From positions 1 through 64,000 of the forward strand of contig BPKO01000003.1 of NCBI GenBank assembly GCA_026005175.1: a DNA stretch of 64,000 bases, read 5' to 3'. The stretch comes from Candidatus Tectimicrobiota bacterium (GTDB lineage: Bacteria > Tectomicrobia > Entotheonellia > Entotheonellales > Entotheonellaceae). Shown piece by piece: positions 29,264 through 36,918 of the stretch. The notes beneath the pieces are model-generated. The model did no database searches. It was given only the letters and a program-made list of their open reading frames with translations, and had not been told where the DNA came from. Position 1 is the stretch's first letter; the number at the start of each line of letters is the position of its first letter. The translations under genes were made by a program, and so were the position numbers.

Positions 29264-29295
29264 ACGGGTGCCGGCCCTGGCTGGCCGGCACCCGT
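29264..29295 (+). terminator. strong hairpin after the selenoprotein pair, candidate terminator
   Basis: ACGGGTGCCGGCC (29264-29276) and GGCCGGCACCCGT (29283-29295) form a perfect 13-bp stem with a 6-base loop, 24 bases after the peroxiredoxin stop. There is no T-run, so it may act with other factors or as a processing barrier. Confidence 0.5.
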
Positions 29296-29388
29296 CCGCG
29301 AGCGACCCACACGGGGTGTCGAGTCCGGGAGGCTTTTTACCCCCTGCGTTGGGGTATACTGACAGGGAGACGTGTAAGAGGGCATCCC

Positions 29389-29958
29389 ATGCCGAGCCAG
29401 GGGAAGCGTGTGCTTCTGGTCACTATAGGGGTATGGCTGGCCCTGCTCGCCGGCTTGGCCGGTGCGCAGGAAGGGTTTAGGCAGCAAGACCGCGAGCTGC
29501 TGCTCGAGCTCAACGTGCGGGTCGGCGAGTTCGACAAACGCTTCGAGCAAATCGACAAACGCTTTGAGCAAATCGACAAACGCTTCGAACAAGTCGACAA
29601 GCGCTTTGAGCAAATCGACAAACGCTTTGAGCAAATCGACAAACGCTTCGAACAAGTCGACAAGCGCTTTGAGCAAGTTGATAAACGCTTCGCTGAGCTG
29701 CGCCAGGACATGAATCAGCGCTTCGCCCAGCTCACCCAGTTCCTTTACATTTTGTCAGGGATCTTTACCGCCTTGGTGGTAGCGGTGATCGGCTTTGCAT
29801 ATTGGGATCGGCGTACCATCATCCGCGAGGCCCGCCGTGAGGCGATCGAGTGGATGGAAAAAGAAGGGACGCTGCGGCGGGTGGTCGATACCTTGCGCGA
29901 AGTGGCCCGCGAGGACACCCGCATGGCCGAGGCCCTGCGCCGGGCCGACCTTCTCTGA
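29389..29958 (+). CDS. secreted/membrane coiled-coil protein with DKRFEQI heptad repeats
   Basis: 189 residues. N-terminal signal or anchor (RVLLVTIGVWLALLAGLAGA), a heptad array of eight units based on DKRFEQ(I/V) at residues 49-104, then AELRQDMNQRFAQL continuing the coiled coil. A membrane segment follows (FLYILSGIFTALVVAVIGFAY), then a charged amphipathic tail. The repeats place hydrophobic F and I/V at regular heptad spacing, so a long parallel coiled coil is expected, with both ends near a membrane. Function unknown. A possible -10 box TATACT at 29355-29360 precedes it. Confidence 0.75.
   Translation: MPSQGKRVLLVTIGVWLALLAGLAGAQEGFRQQDRELLLELNVRVGEFDKRFEQIDKRFEQIDKRFEQVDKRFEQIDKRFEQIDKRFEQVDKRFEQVDKRFAELRQDMNQRFAQLTQFLYILSGIFTALVVAVIGFAYWDRRTIIREARREAIEWMEKEGTLRRVVDTLREVAREDTRMAEALRRADLL
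29533..29700 (+). repeat. eight tandem 21-bp units (heptad-coding), including a 63-bp duplication
   Basis: Units of 21 bp encode DKRFEQI, DKRFEQI, DKRFEQV, DKRFEQI, DKRFEQI, DKRFEQV, DKRFEQV and DKRFAEL. Three-unit blocks 29554-29616 and 29617-29679 are almost identical at DNA level, including synonymous choices (TTT/TTC, AAA/AAG), differing mainly at the last codon. This points to recent slippage or unequal exchange. Confidence 0.9.
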
Positions 29959-30011
29959 TGCTCTCCCCACAGCGTGTGCCGCCGCATCCAGAGGGGTGGT
30001 GCGTTCTCCCG

Positions 30012-30437
30012 CTAGTCGTCCCGGCTCTGCAGGGGCTGCTGGCCGCTGAGGGGCAGGACTTTGTCGACACGAATGATCACCGCGTAGCCCCGGCGCTCCG
30101 GGTCGCGCTCCAGTTCTGCCGGCACGGTGCGGGCCATGACTTGCTCGCGCAGCGGCCCGTCGCGGTGAATCGTCGCTGTGCCTAAAAAGCGCCAGCCGAG
30201 GCGGCTTGCCGGATCGCGGAACAGGACCATGACGTGGGGATTTTCCTCCAGATTCGCCAGGGTGCCCTGCCGGGTGCGCTCCCAGTACGCGAGCGATTCG
30301 TCGTCGAACACCATGACGCTGCCTTTGAAGCCCACGTTGGGCACCCCGTCCCTGGAAGCGGTAGCCACCACGCACGGGCAGCCGCGGGCCAGGGCAGAGT
30401 CGATCAGCTCGCGCATCTGCTCGGTTAGCTTGATCAT
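30012..30437 (-). CDS. pyridoxamine 5'-phosphate oxidase-fold flavoprotein
   Basis: 141 residues, split-barrel FMN-binding fold. LIDSALARGCPCVVATASRD, GVPNVGFKGSVMVFDDESLA, ANLEENPHVMVLFRDPAS and WRFLGTATIHRDGPLREQVM follow the family's usual order. Such short members bind FMN, F420 or heme and are not pyridoxal-synthesis enzymes. ATG 30437 after GGAGGGAAC; earlier in-frame ATGs lack a ribosome-binding site. Convergent with the coiled-coil gene. Confidence 0.8.
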   Translation of the reverse strand: MIKLTEQMRELIDSALARGCPCVVATASRDGVPNVGFKGSVMVFDDESLAYWERTRQGTLANLEENPHVMVLFRDPASRLGWRFLGTATIHRDGPLREQVMARTVPAELERDPERRGYAVIIRVDKVLPLSGQQPLQSRDD

Positions 30438-30530
30438 CAGTTCCCTCCTCATGAGACCAGCAGCAAGCCAGACTTCACCCACCCCCGAACATAAAGCGAG
30501 CGCCTTAGCGAGTCAAGGGTCCCGGCACGT

Positions 30531-30756
30531 CTACCTGCTAGCGAGCAGCTGTTCTTTTTGCTTCCCCAAAGCCAGGAAGTATTCCCGGGCCACCCCATAA
30601 CCGGCATACGGCCAGCCACCAGGCTTCTATCCAACGCAGCAGCGCATGCACCGGCGGCACCGGATCCACTACACGCGCTCTGCACACCATGCCTGCTTCT
30701 CCCATGCCCCTGGTGACATTTCTTTTCGCGAGGAGCTGTTTCTGTCTTCTCGCCAT
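30531..30756 (-). CDS. possible small hypothetical gene, apparently frameshifted
   Basis: On the minus strand, GMVCRARVVDPVPPVHALLR WIE can be joined by one indel near 30623 to PGGWPYAGYGVAREYFLALG KQKEQLLASR and a TAG at 30531. Both halves look protein-like but no family is recognised. The remainder of the 415-base gap between 30437 and 30853 shows nothing else. Confidence 0.3.
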
Positions 30757-30852
30757 GCTGCTGCGGCCCCTTGAATGGCGTCAAGCGCTTGCTCGCCCTT
30801 GCTTCCTTCCCTGTAGGGCGGGTACAGTGTGAGAGCCAGAGGAGGAAAAGCG

Positions 30853-32196
30853 ATGCGGTGGGCGTGGTGGTGTCTGCTCCTGGGGGGTCTTCTGCGCGTG
30901 GCCTCTGCCTCGCCCCAGGCCGTTATTCTGTCCGTTACAGGCCCCATTGACCTCGGCCTGGCGCCTTATAGCCAGCGCGTACTGCGCGAGGCGGCCCAAC
31001 GCGGAGCCACCACCGTTATCGTGCACCTCAATACCCCTGGGGGCCGCGTCGACGCCGCCATCGCCATGCGCGATGCCCTGCTGGCCAGCCCCCTGCGTAC
31101 GGTGGCCTTTGTCGACCGAGAAGCCTACTCGGCCGGAGCCCTCATCGCCCTGGCCGCACACGAGCTTTACATGCGCGGCGGGGCCGTCATCGGGGCCGCC
31201 ACCCCCGTCGACCCGCAGGGCCAGAAGGCCGGAGAAAAGTATGTCTCGGCCATCCGCAAGCTGTTCCGCGCCACCGCCGAGTACCGCGGCCGGCCGCCGG
31301 AGATTGCCGAAGCCATGGTGGACGAAGACGTGGCCATCGCCGGCCTGGTGGACAAGGGCAAATTGCTCACCCTGACCACGCAGGAAGCGCTGCGCTGGGG
31401 CGTGGCCGACGGGCAGTTTGAAACCCTGGCGGCCCTGCTGGCCCACCTGGGACTTTCCCCAGAAAGCGTACAGGCCGTGCCGCTCAACTGGGCCGAGCAC
31501 TTGGTGCGCTTCTTGAGCCGCCCCCTCGTCGCTTCCCTGCTGCTGTCGCTGGGCCTGCTGGCCCTGCTGGCCGAAGTCTACACGCCGGGCTTCGGCCTGG
31601 CCGGCAGCCTGGGGCTGGCCAGCCTGGCGCTGTTTTTCGGCAGCCACTACCTAGTGGGCCTGGCCGGCTGGGAGGAAGCCCTTCTGCTCGGCGCCGGCGT
31701 CCTGCTGCTGGCTCTGGAGCTCCTGGTCCTCCCCGGCTTTGGCCTTGCCGGGCTGCTGGGCCTGGGCGCGCTGGGCGCCGGGGTTTTCCTCAGCCTCCTG
31801 GGGCGCTACCCGGCACCGGCGGACCTGTGGCGCGCCGGGTTCGTGGTGCTGGCAGCCCTGGCCACCGTTGGCCTTGGTGCCGCCGCCATGCTCGTGCTGC
31901 TCCCCGGGACCCCTCTCTGGTCGCGCCTGCGCCTCAAGGCGAGCCTGGCGCCGGCTGCCGAAGCCCCCGCCGCTGCGCCCCCCGTTCGCGTCGGGCAAGT
32001 CGGCGTGACGCTAACGCCCTTGCGGCCGGCGGGCAGCGGCGACTTCGACGGCAAGCGGCTGGACATTCTCTCCGAAGGCCCGTACATTCCTGCGGCCACG
32101 CCGGTGGTCGTGGTGCGCGTGGAGGGCAACCGGTTCGTTGTGCGTCCGGCTGCCCCGCCGGCCGCTGGCCCTTCCCATCCACAAGGAGACCTCTGA
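30853..32196 (+). CDS. nfeD: NfeD-family membrane serine protease (ClpP-class)
   Basis: 447 residues, long NfeD type. Signal peptide ([15 protein letters not shown]), then a ClpP-like protease domain: [40 protein letters not shown] and [15 protein letters not shown] with the expected Ser nucleophile. A membrane domain follows ([20 protein letters not shown]; further segments to about 360) and then an OB-fold C-terminus ([20 protein letters not shown] ... [10 protein letters not shown]). In known pairs NfeD works with SPFH proteins of membrane microdomains; here floA follows with a TGATG overlap. ATG 30853 after GAGGAGG. Confidence 0.9.
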   Translation: MRWAWWCLLLGGLLRVASASPQAVILSVTGPIDLGLAPYSQRVLREAAQRGATTVIVHLNTPGGRVDAAIAMRDALLASPLRTVAFVDREAYSAGALIALAAHELYMRGGAVIGAATPVDPQGQKAGEKYVSAIRKLFRATAEYRGRPPEIAEAMVDEDVAIAGLVDKGKLLTLTTQEALRWGVADGQFETLAALLAHLGLSPESVQAVPLNWAEHLVRFLSRPLVASLLLSLGLLALLAEVYTPGFGLAGSLGLASLALFFGSHYLVGLAGWEEALLLGAGVLLLALELLVLPGFGLAGLLGLGALGAGVFLSLLGRYPAPADLWRAGFVVLAALATVGLGAAAMLVLLPGTPLWSRLRLKASLAPAAEAPAAAPPVRVGQVGVTLTPLRPAGSGDFDGKRLDILSEGPYIPAATPVVVVRVEGNRFVVRPAAPPAAGPSHPQGDL

Positions 32197-33192
32197 TGGC
32201 ATTCAGCGGCGTCATGGCCGTCGCCGTCCTGCTCGGGCTGGCCCTGGCTCTCTTTCTCTTCCTGCGCTTTGTCCCCCTCGGCCTGTGGATCACCGCCTAC
32301 TTTTCCGGCGTGCCGGTGAGCCTTTTCACCCTCATCGGCATGCGCCTGCGCAAGGTCAACCCGCACGAAGTCATCCGGCCCCTGATCAGCGCTACCAAGG
32401 CCGGCCTGGCACTGGAAATCGACAAGCTGGAAGCGCACTACCTCGCCGGAGGCAACGTGCAACAGGTGGTCAATGCCCTCATTTCGGCAGACAAAGCCAA
32501 CATCGACTTGAGCTTCCAGCGCGCCACGGCCATTGACCTGGCAGGCCGTGACGTGCTGGAAGCGGTAAAAGTGAGCGTCAATCCCAAGGTGATCGAGACC
32601 CCCCAAGGTGGCGGCGGTGGCCAACGACGGCATCCAGATTATTGCCCAGGCGCGGGTGACGGTGCGCGCCAACATCGAGCGCCTGGTGGGCGGTGCCGGT
32701 GAGGAAACCATCCTAGCCCGCGTAGGGGAGGGCATCGTTTCCACCATCGGCTCGTCGCAGACGCACAAAACTGGTGCTGGAAAACCCCGACCGCATCTCC
32801 AAGACCGTGCTCGACAAGGGACTCGACTCGGGGACGGCGTTCGAGATCCTCTCCATCGACATCGCCGACGTAGACGTGGGCAAAAAACATCGGCGCCCAG
32901 CTGCAAATCGACCAAGCCGAGGGGCCCCGACAAGCGCATCGCCCAGGCCAAGGCCGAAGAGCGCCGTGCCATGGCGGTGGCCATGGAACAAGAAATGCGC
33001 GCCCGTGTAGAAGAAATGCGCGCCAAGCTGGTAGAAGCCGAAGCGCAGGTGCCGCTGGCCATTGCCGAGGCATTCCGCAAAGGCCTCATCAGCGTGCGGG
33101 ACTACTACGAACTGCGCAACGTGCAGGCCGACACGCGTCTGCGCGAGTCGCTAGCCCAGGGCGAGGAAGCCGAGCGCGGCGAGGGAGCCTGA
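32196..33192 (+). CDS. floA: flotillin-like SPFH protein FloA (several apparent frameshifts)
   Basis: Overall length matches the ~331-residue FloA family. Readable in order across frames: [100 protein letters not shown] and [20 protein letters not shown]. Breaks occur near 32602 (CCCCCC), 32767 (AAAA), 32882 (AAAAAA) and 32925 (GGGGCCCC where the family needs GGCC). Each is a homopolymer gain, so the gene is probably intact in the cell. FloA scaffolds membrane microdomains and is coupled here to nfeD by TGATG. Confidence 0.88.
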
Positions 33193-33195
33193 GCC

Positions 33196-33409
33196 GTGGC
33201 TGCCCTGCACGACGCACTGAGCCGAGTGTTGCGCTCGCGCGCCGCCTTGCGCCAGGGCCTGGCTCCTGGCAGAGATCATCCTGGCCCCGCCGCGGGCAAT
33301 GCGGCCCGCGCCGCACCGCCTGTCCGGAGACGAGCCCCGCCGCTCAAGAAAAGGCGCGGCGGGCCACCTGTCAGCACCGCTGCGGAGGGAACCCCATGAC
33401 GGCTGAGTC
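33196..33409 (+). CDS. possible small protein between floA and yhbY (frameshifted)
   Basis: GTG at 33196 opens MAALHDALSRVLRSRAALRQ G. One indel near 33265 would join this to AEIILAPPRAMRPAPHRLSG and a TGA at about 33409, overlapping the yhbY start. The joined version reads more naturally than either frame alone. No family recognised. Confidence 0.3.
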
Positions 33410-33773
33410 CGAACCCCGCTACCGCCCGGGCGCTTACCGCCGCTTCCTGCGGGCGCAGGCCCATCACCTGCGGCCGCTGGTGCACGTGGGCAAACACGGT
33501 CTCACCCCCGCGGTGCTGGCGGCCATTGAAGAGGCTCTGGCGCACCACGAGCTGATCAAAGTGCGCTTTTTGACCGACAGAGCGCAGCAGCGGGCGCTGG
33601 CCGAAGCCATCGCACGGGCGTCGCGCAGCGAGATCGTGGGTCGCGTCGGCCGCATCGTCATCTTTTACCGCCAGCACCCCGACCCGGCACGCCGCACCAT
33701 CCACTTGCCCGCGACGGTATGGCGGGCAGCGCCGCCAGGCGATCCAGGGCTCCAGAGAGACGACGCGGGCTGA
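33396..33773 (+). CDS. yhbY: YhbY/CRS1 family RNA-binding protein
   Basis: 125 residues. The CRM domain is clear: YRRFLRAQAHHLRPLVHVGK HGLTPAVLAAIEEALAHHEL IKVRF, and the late GRVGRIVIFYRQHPDPARRT. YhbY associates with pre-50S ribosomes. The tail after HLPATVW is not family-like; it runs through a sequence that is repeated, with about 80% identity by eye, at 36023-36127, where it forms the antisense of the LLM gene's 3' end. The natural C-terminus may therefore have been altered by an insertion event. Confidence 0.85.
   Translation: MTAESEPRYRPGAYRRFLRAQAHHLRPLVHVGKHGLTPAVLAAIEEALAHHELIKVRFLTDRAQQRALAEAIARASRSEIVGRVGRIVIFYRQHPDPARRTIHLPATVWRAAPPGDPGLQRDDAG
33681..33773 (+). repeat. left copy of an imperfect ~100-bp direct repeat flanking an inserted segment
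   Basis: Begins GACCCGGCACGCCGCAC and ends CGCGGGCTGA. The partner at 36023-36127 has the same order with small gaps: GACCCGGC, CTG/TTGCC, GTATGGCGGG, CAGCGCCGCCAGGCG, CAGGGC and CGCGGGCTGA. The left copy encodes the YhbY tail on the plus strand and antisense of an LLM C-terminus (LDRLAAL-PAI) on the minus strand. Confidence 0.65.
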
Positions 33774-33785
33774 GCTGCTGCCGTC

Positions 33786-34040
33786 TTGCGCAGCCAGAGC
33801 GCCGGCAACGAGTTCCGGGCATGCCCCATGCCCCAACACCCCCCCCTCACGCCGCACCGGGACGGTTGGACAACTTCCGGCAGTTTCTGGGACCTGGCAA
33901 CTTGCTTGAAGGTCAAGACTTACGAAGAGGACGAACCCCACTTGGAGGAGGCCGAGAAGCGCATCCGGGAGAAAGACGCCTCACCAGAAGTGACCCGCCT
34001 TTTTCAAATGCAGCGATCGATGCTGCGGGTCCTGTCGTAA
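33786..34040 (+). CDS. hypothetical short protein in the inserted segment
   Basis: Up to 84 residues; the C-terminal part, KTYEEDEPHLEEAEKRIREK and VTRLFQMQRSMLRVLS, looks like a real helical protein, while the first 30 residues do not. No clear ribosome-binding site. The stretch 34041-34250 shows no gene but contains one copy of a 36-bp repeat (34081-34116) whose second copy is at 35813-35848. Confidence 0.3.
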   Translation: MRSQSAGNEFRACPMPQHPPLTPHRDGWTTSGSFWDLATCLKVKTYEEDEPHLEEAEKRIREKDASPEVTRLFQMQRSMLRVLS

Positions 34041-34250
34041 AAGGGCATAGCACCTGTCCGCACTGGCTATCTTTGCGCAGAGGCGCGCACTGCCTGACGC
34101 CCTGCGGCGCGCCCAGTGGGGCCCTCGAACGGCTGGCGCAGGTGGTCATCAAAGAAGCGGCAAGACGTGCGCAGGAAGCACCGGTGCGCGGTGACCCGTG
34201 TGCGGCAGGGTGGCAGACACGGGGCGTGCCTCCCTTCCTGAGGGTTGGCT

Positions 34251-35613
34251 TCATGCCTGGAGAGGAGCCCTGTCGTGCCACGGTTCGAGAAACCACAGGG
34301 CAGCGTTGGAGACCTGGATGCCCTCCGGGATGCCCCGTGCCGATTCTGGCGTCAGGGTAACCAGATAGAGCGCGGCGCGTGGATGCTCCTGGGCGGCTGC
34401 CTGCAGCGCGCGCACCTCCCGCTCCCGCGTGGCCTTGTCCCTCAGATCCGCGGCAACCTGGATCAATGCCTCTGACCCCTCTGGGGCACGGGCGAGGAAG
34501 TCCACCTCAAAACCTTCATGGGTTCGGACGTAATGCACTTCCATCCCCCGCCGTTCCAGCTCAATACGCACCGCCGTCTCCAGAGCATGACCGAGGTTGG
34601 TCTTCCCCGAGCGGTCGAAGATGGGGATGAAGCCCGGATCCACCGGATAGATCTTGCGCGGATTGACCATGCGCCGACGTACGGAGCTCGCTTCCACCCA
34701 AGTGACCCGGACGAGAAAGCAATCCTCAAGATAGCTCAGCAACTGGTGGAGCGTGTCCCGTCCAACGGCCAGTCCCTGCGACTTGAGGGTGGCATGGAAT
34801 TTCTCCACACTGAAGAGGCCGCCAGGATTGCCCAGCAGATGCCGCACCAGCCAGCGCAGGCTCACCACATTGCTTACCTGGTGGCGCTCCACCACGTCGC
34901 GCAAGATGGCCACATCCACATAGTCCAAAAGGAGACGAGAACGGGTGACGGCATCGACTCCCTGGACCTCCGGGAATCCACCGGTGAGCAAGTACTCCTG
35001 CAGCGCGCCTTCGAGCAGCGAGCGTTCCCTTGCAGAAAGCAGATCAAGCCTCTCGGGCACGGCAGTGTCACGGTGACGGAGGTATTCCTCGAAGCTGAAG
35101 GGAAAGATCACCACTTCCCAGGCACGGGCCGCGCAAGGCGGTGGCGATCTCTCGCGACAGGAAGGCGGCTGAAGAGCCACTCACGAAGACCTCCACCTTC
35201 TCACTGTCCAAAAGCCGCCGCACAAAGCGCTCCCATCCCGGCACGACTTGAATCTCATCGAAGCACCAGGTCACCGTCTCCTGCCCCCGCAGGGCCGGAA
35301 AGCGCCGGTAGTATTCCTCCACGAGGATCGAGCAATCCTGCACGCCCACGCCAGCCAGGCGCTCGTCCTCGAAGTTGATGTAGGGGAGGCGCTCCCTGGC
35401 GACGCCTTGCGCGTGTCGGCTTTGCCGGATCTGGTGCAAAAACGTGGTCTTGCCCGCACGTCGCATGCCCACCACAGCCGTTGCCTTGCCTGGGAAAGTC
35501 ACACGATGCCACACCCGCCGCGGGGTCGACTTCGGCCACGGGGCAGACAGGGCTTCCGCCAAGTGCTCCACCAGCCGCACGCGGAGATAACCGGCACTTT
35601 CGGTCTCTGCCAT
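34251..35613 (-). CDS. AAA-family ATPase with DUF4143 C-terminus (one apparent frameshift)
   Basis: About 453 residues. Walker A: VVGMRRAGKTTFLHQIR; Walker B: VTWCFDEIQVVPGWERFVRR; sensor-like VEVFVSGSSAAFLSREIAT. The C-terminal half has FSFEEYLRHRD, LLTGGFPEVQGVDA, VDVAILRDVVERHQVSN and FEVDFLARAPEGSEALIQVA, the nuclease-like DUF4143 region. The frame is lost near 35135; ALRGRAWEVVIFPFSFEEYL resumes. These ATPases are widespread mobile orphans of unknown role. ATG 35613 has its AAGGAG buried in an 11-bp inverted repeat. The base composition of its promoter is unusually AT-rich for this window. Confidence 0.85.
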
Positions 35614-35616
35614 GAA

Positions 35617-35641
35617 AATTCTCCTTTTTTAAAGGAGAATT
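35617..35641 (-). promoter_or_regulatory. inverted repeat covering the Shine-Dalgarno of the DUF4143 ATPase
   Basis: AATTCTCCTTT (35617-35627) and AAAGGAGAATT (35631-35641) are perfect complements separated by TTT. On the minus strand one arm is the AAAGGAG ribosome-binding site, three bases after which the ATG begins. In RNA this could hide the site; in DNA it could be an operator. Confidence 0.6.
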
Positions 35642-35650
35642 TACGCAATA

Positions 35651-35673
35651 TTTCTCCTTATATCAAGGAGAAA
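35651..35673 (-). promoter_or_regulatory. second copy of the TTCTCCTT...AAGGAGAA dyad
   Basis: TTTCTCCTT (35651-35659) and AAGGAGAAA (35665-35673) pair perfectly around ATATC. The core is the same as in the repeat at 35617-35641, with centres 33 bases apart, about three helical turns. The tandem spacing favours a protein operator. Confidence 0.55.
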
Positions 35674-35705
35674 ACGAAGCCTTTGCTACCCGCCAGGGCG
35701 GGAAG

Positions 35706-36014
35706 TGGGGTCAGGTCTTGAATCGTGACTTACCCCGCATTGCCCAGGTGTTCACCAACCTCGCCTCGGCGCTGGCCGAGGCCAGCCCGGGTGGCACAGT
35801 GCCTCCAAGGGGAGGCGCGCACTGACTGACGCCCTGCGGCAAGCCCAGGTAGAGGCGTAGCGGCCGGGGAAAACCCGCAGCGGCCTGGTGCCCTAGCGCC
35901 AGGGTGTGTCCACGCCCTCACCTGACGGCTCTCCTGAGGCCGCCGCGGCCTGCCGCGCCTGGACCCTCGAAGGGGGCTCTACTGGCGACCTTCACGATGC
36001 AAGACCTGACCCCA
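35706..36014. mobile_element. 309-bp non-coding element with near-perfect 23-bp inverted ends
   Basis: The left end starts TGGGGTCAGGTCTTGAATCG (35706) and the complement of the right end (36014 leftwards) starts TGGGGTCAGGTCTTGCATCG; 22 of 23 bases agree. No transposase gene is inside. No target duplication is obvious. GGGGTCAGGTCTTG ends recall sequences near REP-associated tyrosine transposases, from memory only. The whole gap 35674-36053 holds no gene. A 36-bp internal segment (35813-35848) is repeated at 34081-34116. Confidence 0.6.
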
Positions 36015-36022
36015 GGCCCCCA

Positions 36023-36127
36023 GACCCGGCGCGGCGCACGATTCCCCTGCCGGCTACTGTATGGCGGGAAGCAGCGCCGCCAGGCGGTCGAGAAACGGCA
36101 GGGCGTCCGAGAGGCGGCGCGGGCTGA
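36023..36127 (+). repeat. right copy of the imperfect ~100-bp direct repeat
   Basis: Partner of 33681-33773. On the plus strand it still resembles the YhbY tail (DPARRTIPLPATVW); on the minus strand it encodes the last residues of the LLM oxidoreductase (LPFLDRLAALLPAIQ). It starts nine bases after the 309-bp element. Confidence 0.65.
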
Positions 36128-36899
36128 CGCACACCACCCGCTCGACGCCCAGATCCCGGTAGCGCTTGAGCTGGTCGGCGGTAGGGGGCGTGAAAGCAAA
36201 CACCGAGACCGAAAGGGAGTCCGGAGGCCGACCCGCCGCCTCGGCCCGCCGCCGCAGATCGGCCAGCGCCGCGGGAAGGTCGTCGAGCAGCACGTCGATG
36301 GGAATCCAGCCGTCGCAGTAATCGACGACGCGCTGGCGGCCCTGGGGCGTGGCGCCGCCGTAAAGAATAGGGGGATGGGGCTTCTGCAGCGGCTTGGGAT
36401 ACGAAATCACCCGCTCGAACTTGACAAAGCGGCCGCTATAGGACGCCTCTTCCTGGGTCCAGATGGCCTTCATCGCCTCTACCCGCTCGCGCAGCACGCG
36501 CCAGCGCTGCGCAAACGGCGTCCCGTGGTGCGCCATTTCCTCGGCGTTCCAGCCGCCGCCAATGCCAAACAGAAAGCGCCCGCCCGAGAGCAGGTCGAGG
36601 GTGGCCACGGTTTTGGCCAGCACAATGGGGTCGTGCTCCACCACGAGGCAGACGGCGGTGCCGATTTTGAGCCGCGTGGTGACCGCCGCTGCCGCCATCA
36701 GCGAGACAAAGGGGTCGGCCATGTGGTAGTACGGCCGGGGCAGTGGCTCGCCGCCGGGATAGGGGGAGTGGCGGCTGGCCGGGATGTGGGTGTGCTCTCC
36801 TACCCACAGCGACTCAAAACCGCGCGCTTCACACGCCTTGGCCAGCTCGTCGGGACGCGCCCCGTAGTCGGTGTTGTAGCTGAAGATCCCCAGGTGCAT
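36054..36899 (-). CDS. LLM-class flavin-dependent oxidoreductase (second in window)
   Basis: 281 residues of the F420/FMN luciferase-like fold. MHLGIFSYNTDYGARPDELA, RGFESLWVGEHTHIPASRHS, LKIGTAVCLVVEHDPIVLAK, GGRFLFGIGGGWNAEEMAHH and HPPILYGGATPQGRQRVVDY are all standard. It differs clearly from the 2208-3125 protein, so they are old paralogues. ATG 36899 after AGAGGAG. The serine hydrolase upstream is 19 bases away on the same strand. Its 3' end lies in the direct repeat. Confidence 0.87.
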   Translation of the reverse strand: MHLGIFSYNTDYGARPDELAKACEARGFESLWVGEHTHIPASRHSPYPGGEPLPRPYYHMADPFVSLMAAAAVTTRLKIGTAVCLVVEHDPIVLAKTVATLDLLSGGRFLFGIGGGWNAEEMAHHGTPFAQRWRVLRERVEAMKAIWTQEEASYSGRFVKFERVISYPKPLQKPHPPILYGGATPQGRQRVVDYCDGWIPIDVLLDDLPAALADLRRRAEAAGRPPDSLSVSVFAFTPPTADQLKRYRDLGVERVVCVSPRRLSDALPFLDRLAALLPAIQ

Positions 36900-36918
36900 G
36901 CGCCGCTCCTCTGTGGTT

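Noticed and set aside
29533-29700. CRISPR-like short regular repeats
   Set aside because: Units are contiguous 21-mers without spacers and encode an in-frame heptad coiled coil.
32196-33192. Programmed frameshifting in floA or other split genes
   Set aside because: Breaks are numerous, lie in varied homopolymers and lack conserved slippery-site and stimulator layout; sequence error explains them better.
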